Source: an uncultured Pseudomonadota bacterium (GTDB taxonomy: Bacteria > Pseudomonadota > Gammaproteobacteria > Methylococcales > Methylomonadaceae). Taken from it: DNA of 9,358 bases. Below the pieces are notes generated by a model. The model was not told the origin of the DNA. It saw only the letters and a list, made by a program, of their open reading frames with translations, and ran no database searches. The stretch spans positions 1 to 9,358 of the forward strand of contig CAJBJW010000258.1 of the NCBI GenBank assembly GCA_903953455.1, in the 5' to 3' direction. Every line of letters begins with the position of its first letter. The stretch's first letter is position 1. The position numbers and the translations under genes were made by a program. Positions 1 to 7,256 of this stretch are shown here, one piece after another.

Positions 1-98
1 ATCGCTCGCAAGCCAGTAAACTTGAATGGGAAGTGAAACAATTAACAGCCGAGAAAAAACGGGCTTTAGGTATGCACTGGAACGCGCAGCATCATTGA
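1..98 (+). CDS. C-terminal end of an unidentified protein (partial)
   Basis: An open frame enters from the left edge (first full codon at 3) and stops at TGA 96-98, leaving 31 residues that end in GMHWNAQHH. The visible tail is hydrophilic and charged (KLEWEVKQL, AEKKRALG) and looks like a helix. Nothing in it identifies a family. It converges on ubiX with about 30 bp between the two stop codons, and a T-rich run (99-113) follows immediately. It is the only reading frame open through this stretch on the + strand: the other two stop within the first 36 bases. That it is coding is likely; its identity is unknown. Confidence 0.5.
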   Translation, partial: RSQASKLEWEVKQLTAEKKRALGMHWNAQHH

Positions 99-129
99 TT
101 TTTTTTTATTTTTATAACAAATTTGCTAA

Positions 130-705
130 CTACAACCCTTCCCAAGGGGTGTAAAGCCCCGTTACATCAACGCCAAAGAGATCCAAAATTCGACCAACCG
201 TTTCATTGACCATGGCGCTCAGCGAATCCGTTTTACTGTAAAATGCCGGCATAGGTGGAAACATAATCCCCCCCATTTCAGTCACGATACCCATATTACG
301 AATATGCACTAAATGCAAAGGTGTTTCACGCGGCATCACGACAAGGCGGCGGCGCTCTTTTAGCACGACATCCGCACCACGCGAAATTAAATTATCCCCA
401 AAACCGTGTGCAACCGCCGCAAGGGTCTTCATGGAGCAAGGCGCGATAATCATCCCTTCTGTTTTGAAACCCCCACTTGAAATGGTTGCTGCAATATCAT
501 GAATGCCATGCGTTACATCCGCTAAAGCGTACAAATCATCTCGGGTCATATCGAGTTCATGTTTTAAATTCACAAGCCCCGCTGACGAAATCACAAGATG
601 CGTTTCCCACGACTGTTGTTCTTTTAAAATCTGAAGCATTCGCACACCGTAAACGGCGCCCGTTGCCCCTGTCATGCCAATAATTAAGCGTTTTTTAGCA
701 CTCAT
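130..705 (-). CDS. ubiX: Flavin prenyltransferase UbiX
   Basis: UbiX joins dimethylallyl phosphate to reduced FMN, giving the prenyl-FMN cofactor used by the decarboxylase UbiD in ubiquinone synthesis; it is a cytosolic homododecamer in known cases. The 191 residues match the family's normal length. Visible signatures are the N-terminal flavin loop MTGATGAVYG (residues 11-20), SGGF (77-80), the hallmark APCSMKTLA (88-96), DNLISRGADVVLKERR (104-119) and PRETPLHLVH (125-134). K116, R126, Y156 and R172 line up with residues that bind the phosphate in Pseudomonas UbiX. The flavin loop carries Thr15 where the usual motif is GASGA. Its ATG lies inside the tatA stop (ATGA overlap, 702-705), so its translation is probably coupled to tatA. 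No ubiD is in the window. Identification is secure; the assignment of individual residues rests on remembered homologues. Confidence 0.96.
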   Translation of the reverse strand: MSAKKRLIIGMTGATGAVYGVRMLQILKEQQSWETHLVISSAGLVNLKHELDMTRDDLYALADVTHGIHDIAATISSGGFKTEGMIIAPCSMKTLAAVAHGFGDNLISRGADVVLKERRRLVVMPRETPLHLVHIRNMGIVTEMGGIMFPPMPAFYSKTDSLSAMVNETVGRILDLFGVDVTGLYTPWEGL

Positions 706-959
706 TTAGCACTATCTTTCTTTTTAAACTTATAAGGCGTCGCAGTTGATGATGGAGTTACCTCACCTTCAATGACTTTATCGTCATGGGCATCATGAAC
801 GTCATGTTCACCCTCTTCGCCTTGCCCTTCTTTCATTGCAGAGCGGAAATTGCGAATCGCGCCACCCACGTCTGAACCAACATTGCGAAGTTTTTTTGTC
901 CCAAAAAGCAAAATAATAATGCCTAAAATTAACGCTAATTGCATCACACTAAAATGCAT
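702..959 (-). CDS. tatA: Sec-independent protein translocase TatA/TatE subunit
   Basis: A small membrane protein that forms the variable-size pore of the twin-arginine export system for folded proteins. The 85 residues have the textbook layout: a short periplasmic N-terminus, one transmembrane helix (about 4-19), the hinge FGTKKLRNVG (19-28), an amphipathic helix (about 22-43) and a polar cytoplasmic tail. The FGTKKL hinge and the DVGGAIRNFRSAM helix argue for TatA/TatE rather than TatB. The tail is unusually rich in His and acidic residues (EHDVHDAHDD, 51-60) and ends with several lysines. A clear ribosome-binding site, AGGAG at 966-970, lies 6 bases before the ATG. It starts 14 bp after hisE and overlaps ubiX by 4 bases. 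tatB and tatC, often next in line, are absent here and must be elsewhere if the system works. Confidence 0.95.
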   Translation of the reverse strand: MHFSVMQLALILGIIILLFGTKKLRNVGSDVGGAIRNFRSAMKEGQGEEGEHDVHDAHDDKVIEGEVTPSSTATPYKFKKKDSAK

Positions 960-965
960 TTCTTT

Positions 966-970
966 CTCCT
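966..970 (-). promoter_or_regulatory. Shine-Dalgarno site of tatA
   Basis: AGGAG on the minus strand, 6 bases before the tatA ATG (957-959), inside the short hisE-tatA gap. It confirms the tatA start and is one of only two strong ribosome-binding sites in the window. Confidence 0.8.
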
Positions 971-973
971 ATT

Positions 974-1294
974 TTATTTCGTTTCACGTTGCGCTTTTTC
1001 ATCTAAACCCGACAAACCAAAACGCCGTTGCAATTCGTTTAACACATCATTAGGATGAAGTCCTTGCTGTGCAAGCAGAACCATACAATGAAACCACAAA
1101 TCCGCTGTTTCATAAATAATTTGATCTGCCTGCCCGTCTTTTGCCGCAATGACGACTTCTGTGGCTTCTTCACCAATTTTTTTTAAAATAGTGTCCAGTC
1201 CTTTTGCATATAAACTCGCGACATACGATTTCTCAGCAGTCTGTTCTTTGCGTTGTTCTAAAACAGCGGCAATTTGCGCTAATGTATCATTCAT
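974..1294 (-). CDS. hisE: Phosphoribosyl-ATP pyrophosphatase HisE
   Basis: HisE hydrolyses phosphoribosyl-ATP to phosphoribosyl-AMP and pyrophosphate, the second step of histidine biosynthesis, in the cytosol. The 106 residues match standalone HisE in length. The all-helical MazG-like fold is recognisable from SYVASLYAKGLDTILKKIG (23-41), the metal-binding acidic cluster EEATEVV (42-48) and the ExxD motif in ETADLWFH (62-69). It is not fused to HisI, unlike the E. coli bifunctional enzyme, and no other his gene is nearby. A hisE-tatA pairing is known from beta- and gammaproteobacterial his operons, so this may be the detached tail of such an operon. The ATG is preceded by A/T-rich sequence with no Shine-Dalgarno match. 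41 bp separate it from the upstream gene. Confidence 0.95.
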   Translation of the reverse strand: MNDTLAQIAAVLEQRKEQTAEKSYVASLYAKGLDTILKKIGEEATEVVIAAKDGQADQIIYETADLWFHCMVLLAQQGLHPNDVLNELQRRFGLSGLDEKAQRETK

Positions 1295-1335
1295 AAATGG
1301 TTTTAAAATTAAAAATATTTTATCGATTAACTCGA

Positions 1336-1959
1336 TTATTTCACATTATCACGCACCAATCGAACGTAATTTGTGCCATATTTCACATCGGTGTGATGTT
1401 TTGCATGCTCATAGTAAACCATCCATGCGTAATAGACATTACTGTTATGAGGTGAAGAGGTCCAAAACCAGCCTTTAGGTACATTTGGAAAGGCGGTGGT
1501 ATTTAGCACAGGTTGCCCACAGGTCAAATCAACCATAGAGGTTAATTCTTTTAAAGTAGGCACGCGCCAATCTTTAAAATCAGCAAATCCCGTTTGATTG
1601 ATATTGATTGCCTGCTGAAGTGAATACGCATAAGTAAACGTTTCACCGGCGCCACTACAATCAGAACCACTTTGACCAATACTGCATTGCATCCACATTA
1701 ATTTCGTTTTTTTATCCGTTACTGTGCCGTTTGCATTGACAGTGAACTTAGATTTTAATGTTTTACCTTCGCACGGTTTAACTTCTTCAGGCTCTTCTTC
1801 ACCTGCAGTTGACTCTTCAACTTTTGCTTCTGTTTTGGCCTCGACTTTTGGCTCAACTTTTACTTCAGCCTTTTTAGCTTCCACTTTAGCTTCAGCGTTC
1901 GCTAAATATGGAAATAAAAGGACCAACATCATCGGGGATAATTTAAGGAAATAAGACAT
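1336..1959 (-). CDS. Secreted DUF1566 (Lcl-like) domain protein
   Basis: A 207-residue exported protein of unknown function. Residues 1-22 form a signal peptide with a hydrophobic core and a likely cut after ANA. Next comes a low-complexity Glu/Ala/Lys/Val spacer (about 23-60) built from variants of EAKVE, then the folded part. That part shows DUF1566/Lcl C-terminal signatures: TKLMWMQC (85-92), DWRVPTLKEL (130-139), FWTSSP (165-170), AWMVYY (178-183) and a closing YVRLVR (198-203). Four cysteines (C63, C92, C101, C147) could form disulfides in the periplasm. The frame can be extended to a TTG at 1971, but the GGAG at 1967-1970 overlaps that codon and lies 6 bases before the ATG at 1959, which I therefore chose. 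Related domains occur in surface adhesins such as Legionella Lcl, but no function should be assumed. It lies 26 bp after amgK, in the position where Pseudomonas has murU, to which it bears no resemblance. Confidence 0.8.
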   Translation of the reverse strand: MSYFLKLSPMMLVLLFPYLANAEAKVEAKKAEVKVEPKVEAKTEAKVEESTAGEEEPEEVKPCEGKTLKSKFTVNANGTVTDKKTKLMWMQCSIGQSGSDCSGAGETFTYAYSLQQAININQTGFADFKDWRVPTLKELTSMVDLTCGQPVLNTTAFPNVPKGWFWTSSPHNSNVYYAWMVYYEHAKHHTDVKYGTNYVRLVRDNVK

Positions 1960-1985
1960 AGTTCGCTCCAAACGTAATAAATAGG

Positions 1986-2975
1986 CTATTTTTTTATTGC
2001 CGGCATAATGCGCTGCTGTAAAAAGTGTTGAAAATCATGCAACTGGGGATACGTCCCGCAAACTTCAATGACATAATCAAGTGTACGCGGAATGGCATTT
2101 AAATAATCCGATTTTTCATCGCGTAAATGCAGTCGAGCAAAAATCCCAATCGCTTTCAAATGCCGTTGCATGCCCATTAAATCAAACCAACGTTTAAATT
2201 GCGGGAAATCTACATTCACAACTTGCGCATCAACTAACTGAGTGAAGTAGTCACGTAGCAACCCATCAACTTGTTCACTAGGCCAACTGACATAGCAATC
2301 TTTAAGCAGTGACACCAAATCGTAAGTTAACGCCCCAAGCACTGCATCTTGAAAGTCTAAAACACCTAGTTCACCACTGGGTAACACCATTAAATTGCGA
2401 GAATGATAATCACGATGCACACACACTCTGGGTTGTTCAAGCGCACTGGAAACGAGCATTTGTTGAACATTTTCCCATAACACGGGCGGTAATTCATCGT
2501 CTAAATAAAGCTCAATAAACCATTCTTCAAATAAAGCCATTTCACGGCGAAGCAATGCTTCATCATAATGCGGCAATTGGGCTTGCAGTAGCGCCTTATT
2601 CGTGTGAAAAGGCAGTAAATCGCTTAACGCTCGGTGATAAAGTACTTCTACAGTATCAACATGAAGCGCATCAAGTAACCATTGCGAGCCAAAGTCTTCA
2701 AGTAGAATAAAACCATCTTCAAGATTATATTGCAAAATAGCTGGTGTATTCACATCGGCTTGTTTCAATAAAGTCGCCATTTCAATAAAGGGGGCAATAT
2801 CCTCTTTATCAGGCGGTGCATCCATGGCAATAAAGGATTGGCCTTCAATGTTCACGCGAAAATATCGACGAAAACTCGCATCATTTGACGCAGGTTCACA
2901 CGATGAAACCGGCAATAAACAATCGTTTTCTAGCCAATCAAGGAGCGTTATTATTCTTAAATCATTGGGTATCAT
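1986..2975 (-). CDS. amgK: Anomeric amino-sugar kinase AmgK (APH-like kinase fold)
   Basis: AmgK of Pseudomonas phosphorylates N-acetylmuramate and N-acetylglucosamine at the anomeric carbon, allowing peptidoglycan sugars to be recycled to UDP-MurNAc with MurU. This 329-residue protein has the family's length and signatures: the N-terminal loop NDASFRRYFRV (31-41), ILLEDFG (90-96), the catalytic loop VHRDYHSRNLM (186-196, with D189 and N194), and the metal-binding VLDFQDAVLGALTYDL (205-220, with D207). The position, divergent from lptD-surA, is the same as in Pseudomonas and supports AmgK over a generic aminoglycoside phosphotransferase. No resistance role is implied. The expected partner murU is not downstream. 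The ATG has no Shine-Dalgarno sequence; the start fits the usual N-terminus (RIITLLDWLE near the front). Confidence 0.88.
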   Translation of the reverse strand: MIPNDLRIITLLDWLENDCLLPVSSCEPASNDASFRRYFRVNIEGQSFIAMDAPPDKEDIAPFIEMATLLKQADVNTPAILQYNLEDGFILLEDFGSQWLLDALHVDTVEVLYHRALSDLLPFHTNKALLQAQLPHYDEALLRREMALFEEWFIELYLDDELPPVLWENVQQMLVSSALEQPRVCVHRDYHSRNLMVLPSGELGVLDFQDAVLGALTYDLVSLLKDCYVSWPSEQVDGLLRDYFTQLVDAQVVNVDFPQFKRWFDLMGMQRHLKAIGIFARLHLRDEKSDYLNAIPRTLDYVIEVCGTYPQLHDFQHFLQQRIMPAIKK

Positions 2976-3088
2976 GTCGTTATAGTTAGAATGCTATCGC
3001 AAAATTAGGTTAAAATAAGAAGTAAAGCATCATCGCATTCTATTCGATTTGCCCTTCATTAGGCTATTAAACTTCAACTACCCATACT
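2976..3088. promoter_or_regulatory. Divergent intergenic region between amgK and lptD
   Basis: These 113 AT-rich bases must hold the promoters of both gene runs, or at least of lptD, since transcription leaves in both directions. TAAAAT at 3011-3016 resembles a -10 box on the + strand, but no convincing -35 box lies at the right distance. No sigma-E-type promoter, expected for lptD-surA by analogy with E. coli, could be recognised. An inverted repeat, TAGAATGC (2987-2994) and GCATTCTA (3035-3042), brackets the middle. Neither start codon has a Shine-Dalgarno sequence. Confidence 0.45.
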
Positions 3089-5941
3089 ATGCAGCATCGT
3101 TTATTTTTACTTTTGGTATCGTTATTTCCTTTCGCAAGCAGTGCAGCAGAGAAATCTGCGGCATGGAATTGTGCGCAGAGCAGTGATGGCAAAGAATGGG
3201 TATGTAGTGGAGATGATGAAAACTCACCTCCCAAAAATCAAGTACAAGAAACGACAATACATAGCAACGTTTTAGACACAGGCAACGCAGCAAATAAAGC
3301 AATCACAACGCCACCAGTCGAAACAACACCAGCAATCAAGCAAAGTATTGCGCCTGCTCCAAAAATACCTGAATCTAAACATATTGAAATCGATGCAAAT
3401 TCCACTCCCGCAGAGACAATTCAAACATCCCATAAAAGCGACACACCCAAACTATTATCTGAAACAGCGGCAGAGTGGGAATGCAATTCAGCACAAACAG
3501 GCAATCAATGGGATTGTCAAAAAACACAACAGACAACGCTTAGCGCAAATGAGCCTGGAACTGTCCTGGAAACGTCAAAAGTAGCCAAAAAAACCCGTTC
3601 TTCTCAAGGCATTGGTATCGTGCCACCTGCATTTACAGCTAAAGAAGAAGAAACATTTGACGTACTTAAATCACAATTAAAAATCGATCCATGGCAACAT
3701 TGTACTAACCCCAATGCCCCTAAATCTATTTTCAAGAGCAATAAATCATTACGAAATAATGCTCCCATTGACGTAAAGTCTAATTATTCAGAAATTTTTG
3801 ATAATGAAATCAGCAGCTATTTTGGGAATGTCGTCATTAAACACGCTGATCAACAACTTTCGTCAGACAATGCAAACTATGACAGTGTTGCAAAAACACT
3901 CGATATACATGGTGACGCGTATTACAGTGATGACGATTTAACTGTACACACCAATGCTGGCACTTTTGATTTAGATAGCGATCAAGCAAAATTACGTGAC
4001 GTTCTTTTTATTACCCCTAGCGCTCCATTGCGTGGTCATGCTAGTGCTGTCATTCGCGACAGTAAAACAGTTTCACGCTATCAAGACGTTGCATACACCA
4101 GTTGCCCTACAGGCAATCAAGATTGGGTTATTCATGCTTCAGAACTCAAAATCGATAAAGAAGAAGGTGAAGGCACAGCGAAAAATGCGTGGCTAGAATT
4201 CAAAGGTGCCCCTGTATTCTATTCGCCTTATATGTCTTTTCCAACGGATAGTAATCGAAAATCTGGTTTTCTTGCACCTTCATTTGGTAGTACACAGCGC
4301 AGTGGTATTAATTTTGGCATGCCTTATTATTGGAACATTGCCCCCAATTACGACGCTACGTTTAAACCTCGTTATTTAACTAAACGCGGTATTTTACTCG
4401 CAGGGGATTTCCGATATTTAACCGAATCCTCACAAGGGCAAACTAATCTTGAATTGATTCCTGATGATTATTTAAAACAGAATCAACCTCGTTTTTTTGG
4501 GTCAGTGAAACATACCACCCGCTTTACAGATAAAATACACACTAATGTGGATTTGAATTATGTATCGGATAAAAACTATTTTGCCGAATTAGGCAGTGCG
4601 CTTAGTTTGCCGAATTTCAGTTATTTGAAAAGCCAAGCAGACGTGGGTTATTACGGTGATATGATGAATGCAGTTGCTCGCATTGAAAACTATCAATCTA
4701 TCGATAAATACTTAACAGGCAATAAATTACCCTATCGTAAATTACCCGAAATTGACATTCATTTTAAACACGAATTCAATCAACTTCCTGTACCTGTGAA
4801 TGTTGCTTTAAATAACGAATTTGTTTATTTCCAACATTCCAGTTTACTCAATGGACAGCGCAGTAATGTTAAACCTTCTGTTAGTATACCCCTGCAATCA
4901 GAGAGCGCTTACATTACCCCAAAAGCATCACTGCAATACACCAATTATTTCTTGAGTGATCCTCTTATATCAGGCTATTCATCGCAAATTTCTCGCACTT
5001 TGCCTATTTTTTCAACCGATAGCGGCATGACGTTTGAACGCAACCTGAATTTAGGCGGCAAAGGCTTTCTAAATACAATTGAACCACGTTTATTTTATTT
5101 GTATATTCCACGCAAAGATCAAAAAGATATTCCTATTTTTGATACCTCTGCTTACGATATTTGGTTTAACACGTTATTTCGTGAAAATCGCTTCAGTGGT
5201 TTAGATCGTATTCAAGAAGCAAACCAAGTAACCATGGCGATCAGTTCGCGTTTAATTGACGAACATACAGGCAAAGAACGTGCTAAATTTAGCTTAGGAA
5301 ATATTCTTTATTTCCAAGATAGAGAAGTACAAGCACCATTTTATATTCAAAAAAATGATGCTAATGGCAAACCCACATTAGAAACGTTTACGCCCCCCAC
5401 AGAAACGGGCAGTTTTTCGAATGTGATTGGAGAGCTAAGCGCACAGATCAACGACCACGTTGCCATTGATTCGGGAATACAATTTGATCCTTACCAAAAT
5501 GAAATTAGTCGCGGTAAAGCAATATTACATTTAACCAATCAACCCAATGAAATTATCAATGTCGGCTACCGTTATCGAAAAATTGCACCTACAATCATTC
5601 CAAACCGTGAAAACGATATTATCCAAAGTGATATGTCTTTCCATTATCCTATTTACGATAATTGGTCAGCAGTTGGACGTTGGCAATATTCTCTACTTTA
5701 CAATTCAACACAAGAAAGTTTTCTTGGGATTGAAAAAGAAAATTGTTGCTGGCGCTTTCGCGTCGTCGGACGTCGCTATGTTAACAATCTGAACGTATTT
5801 TCTAATGGCGCAGACGTACAGGGCGTGAGTCAAACAGGCATCTTTTTCCAAGTAGAACTCAAAGGTTTAACGGGCATGGGTGAAAAATTAGACACCTTCC
5901 TAGAACAGAATATTTACGGTTATCGAGCAACAGAACAATGA
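3089..5941 (+). CDS. lptD: LPS-assembly protein LptD
   Basis: LptD, with the lipoprotein LptE, inserts lipopolysaccharide into the outer leaflet of the outer membrane. The 950 residues are longer than E. coli LptD (784). A signal peptide covers about 1-20. An extension of roughly 180 residues follows, rich in Thr, Pro, Lys and Ser, with two W-x-C ... W-x-C units (W26/C28/W37/C39 and W130/C132/W141/C143). The LptA-like jellyroll starts near 205, with strands such as SYFGNVVIKHADQQLSSDNA. The beta-barrel starts near 365 (ending in aromatic and charged strands up to YGYRATEQ); FLAPSFGSTQRSG is a conserved stretch near its beginning. C205, C339 and the adjacent pair C886-C887 correspond to the four E. 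coli cysteines whose disulfides activate the protein. The ATG is the only possible start after an in-frame stop at 3068; it has no ribosome-binding site. The stop overlaps the surA ATG by 4 bases, so the two are coupled. Confidence 0.96.
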   Translation: MQHRLFLLLVSLFPFASSAAEKSAAWNCAQSSDGKEWVCSGDDENSPPKNQVQETTIHSNVLDTGNAANKAITTPPVETTPAIKQSIAPAPKIPESKHIEIDANSTPAETIQTSHKSDTPKLLSETAAEWECNSAQTGNQWDCQKTQQTTLSANEPGTVLETSKVAKKTRSSQGIGIVPPAFTAKEEETFDVLKSQLKIDPWQHCTNPNAPKSIFKSNKSLRNNAPIDVKSNYSEIFDNEISSYFGNVVIKHADQQLSSDNANYDSVAKTLDIHGDAYYSDDDLTVHTNAGTFDLDSDQAKLRDVLFITPSAPLRGHASAVIRDSKTVSRYQDVAYTSCPTGNQDWVIHASELKIDKEEGEGTAKNAWLEFKGAPVFYSPYMSFPTDSNRKSGFLAPSFGSTQRSGINFGMPYYWNIAPNYDATFKPRYLTKRGILLAGDFRYLTESSQGQTNLELIPDDYLKQNQPRFFGSVKHTTRFTDKIHTNVDLNYVSDKNYFAELGSALSLPNFSYLKSQADVGYYGDMMNAVARIENYQSIDKYLTGNKLPYRKLPEIDIHFKHEFNQLPVPVNVALNNEFVYFQHSSLLNGQRSNVKPSVSIPLQSESAYITPKASLQYTNYFLSDPLISGYSSQISRTLPIFSTDSGMTFERNLNLGGKGFLNTIEPRLFYLYIPRKDQKDIPIFDTSAYDIWFNTLFRENRFSGLDRIQEANQVTMAISSRLIDEHTGKERAKFSLGNILYFQDREVQAPFYIQKNDANGKPTLETFTPPTETGSFSNVIGELSAQINDHVAIDSGIQFDPYQNEISRGKAILHLTNQPNEIINVGYRYRKIAPTIIPNRENDIIQSDMSFHYPIYDNWSAVGRWQYSLLYNSTQESFLGIEKENCCWRFRVVGRRYVNNLNVFSNGADVQGVSQTGIFFQVELKGLTGMGEKLDTFLEQNIYGYRATEQ

Positions 5942-7245
5942 CATTTTTAACACATTTTAAAAAAAATCAGCAACGGCTTTTGCTCTGTGGAGCCTTATTT
6001 TTTCCCGCCATTTCGAATGCTGAAATTTTAGACAATATGATTGCCATTGTTGAAGATGATGTCATTTTAGAAAATGAGCTTGAAAAAGAAGTTTCCACGA
6101 TTGAGCAACGCATTGCCACGAGTAAATCGCCCATGCCGCCACTTAACGTTCTGCGCACACAAGTGTTAGAGCGAATGATAATGGACAAACTTCAACGTCA
6201 ATTAGCTGACAAAGCAGGTATTAACGTCAATGATGAGATGTTAACGTCTTCTGCATCGGATATCGCAAAGCGCAACAATATGAGCTTAGATGATTTTCGT
6301 GTGGAACTTGATCGCCAAGGTATCAGCTACTCAAGTTTTTTAGATAATATGAAAAACGAAATCATTTTGAACGAATTGCGCGGACGTGAAATTGGCGGTC
6401 GCATCAAAGTGACAGATCGAGAAGTGGAACATTATCTCGAAACTCAAGGGAAAGTAGGCAATGACATGGTGCAATACCATATAGGTCATATTTTAATTTC
6501 GCTTCCTGAAGGCGCGTCTTCCAGCGCCATTCAAAAAGGTCAAAATAAAGCTGAAGAATTAGTCAAAAAATTACGTGCTGGACAAGATTTTTCACAAGCG
6601 GCTATTGCCGAATCAAACGATGGTAATGCACTCAAAGGCGGCGATTTAGGCTGGCGTACAATGCGTGATATGCCCACGCTTTTTGTCAATGAAGTCGATA
6701 AGTTAAAACAGGGCGATGTATCTGAGCCACTGCGAAGCCCAAGTGGTTTTCATATTATCAAGATGCTTGAAGTGAAAGGCCTTGATAGTGCACATTCCAC
6801 AGTCAAAACAAAAGTGCGACATATTTTAATTAAAACCAATGAATTGGTGGACGATGCAGAGGCAAGTAAGCATCTGCGCGAGTTAAAAGAGCGTATTGCC
6901 AATGGAGATGATTTTGCCACACTAGCGCGTTCACATTCTGACGACAAAGGCTCTGCAATTAAAGGGGGATCACTTGATTGGGTTGAGACTGGCGCACTGG
7001 TCAAACCGTTTGAAGAAGCCATGAGTAAATTGCAAATTAATGCGATTAGCGAACCCGTACAAACCCAATTTGGGTGGCATCTCATTCAAGTACTGGATAG
7101 AGAAAATCTCGACAACAGTGCTGAATTTAAAAAAAATCAAGTGCGTGACGCCATTCGTAAACGTAAAATTGAAGAAGAAACCGAATTGTGGATGCGTAAA
7201 TTGCGCGATGAAGCCTTCGTTGAAATCTTCGAAAATCGTTTATAA
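5938..7245 (+). CDS. surA: Periplasmic chaperone / peptidyl-prolyl isomerase SurA
   Basis: SurA escorts unfolded outer-membrane proteins, LptD among them, through the periplasm to the BAM complex. The 435 residues match the family. A signal peptide spans about 1-28 (cut after ISNA). The chaperone N-domain begins LDNMIAIVEDDVILENELE (31-49). Two parvulin domains follow at about 179-280 (YHIGHILIS ... GGDLGWR ... PSGFHIIKM) and 292-389 (KVRHILIK ... GGSLDWVE ... QFGWHLIQV), then a charged C-terminal helix (395-428) typical of SurA. Both parvulin domains keep the GGxLxW and F-x-x-H/W-H signatures. The ATG sits in the lptD stop (ATGA, 5938-5941), which implies translational coupling. In many relatives pdxA follows; here an RNA-binding protein does. 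Confidence 0.97.
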   Translation: MTFLTHFKKNQQRLLLCGALFFPAISNAEILDNMIAIVEDDVILENELEKEVSTIEQRIATSKSPMPPLNVLRTQVLERMIMDKLQRQLADKAGINVNDEMLTSSASDIAKRNNMSLDDFRVELDRQGISYSSFLDNMKNEIILNELRGREIGGRIKVTDREVEHYLETQGKVGNDMVQYHIGHILISLPEGASSSAIQKGQNKAEELVKKLRAGQDFSQAAIAESNDGNALKGGDLGWRTMRDMPTLFVNEVDKLKQGDVSEPLRSPSGFHIIKMLEVKGLDSAHSTVKTKVRHILIKTNELVDDAEASKHLRELKERIANGDDFATLARSHSDDKGSAIKGGSLDWVETGALVKPFEEAMSKLQINAISEPVQTQFGWHLIQVLDRENLDNSAEFKKNQVRDAIRKRKIEEETELWMRKLRDEAFVEIFENRL

Positions 7246-7256
7246 CCTATTTTTTT

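Noticed and set aside
72..113. Nine T, an A and five T just after the partial first gene, looking like a terminator
   Set aside because: The only upstream pairing I find is a 4-bp ATGC/GCAT stem with a long loop, so an intrinsic terminator is not supported.
1322..1336. Small hairpin between the DUF1566 gene and hisE, followed by A/T-rich sequence
   Set aside because: The stem is only 5 bp (ATCGA/TCGAT) and A/T-rich, with an interrupted T-run; too weak to call a terminator.
1149..1478. Open + strand frame of 109 codons across the hisE / DUF1566 junction
   Set aside because: It lies opposite two well-recognised genes, has no family resemblance and no ribosome-binding site; it is a mirror of their codon use.
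1986..2975. Aminoglycoside resistance phosphotransferase
   Set aside because: The kinase fold is shared, but the ASFRRYFR loop and the place beside lptD fit the cell-wall sugar kinase AmgK.
6750..7085. Open minus-strand frame of 111 codons
   Set aside because: It is entirely inside surA, over the second parvulin domain; Ser/Leu-rich composition is typical of an antisense shadow.
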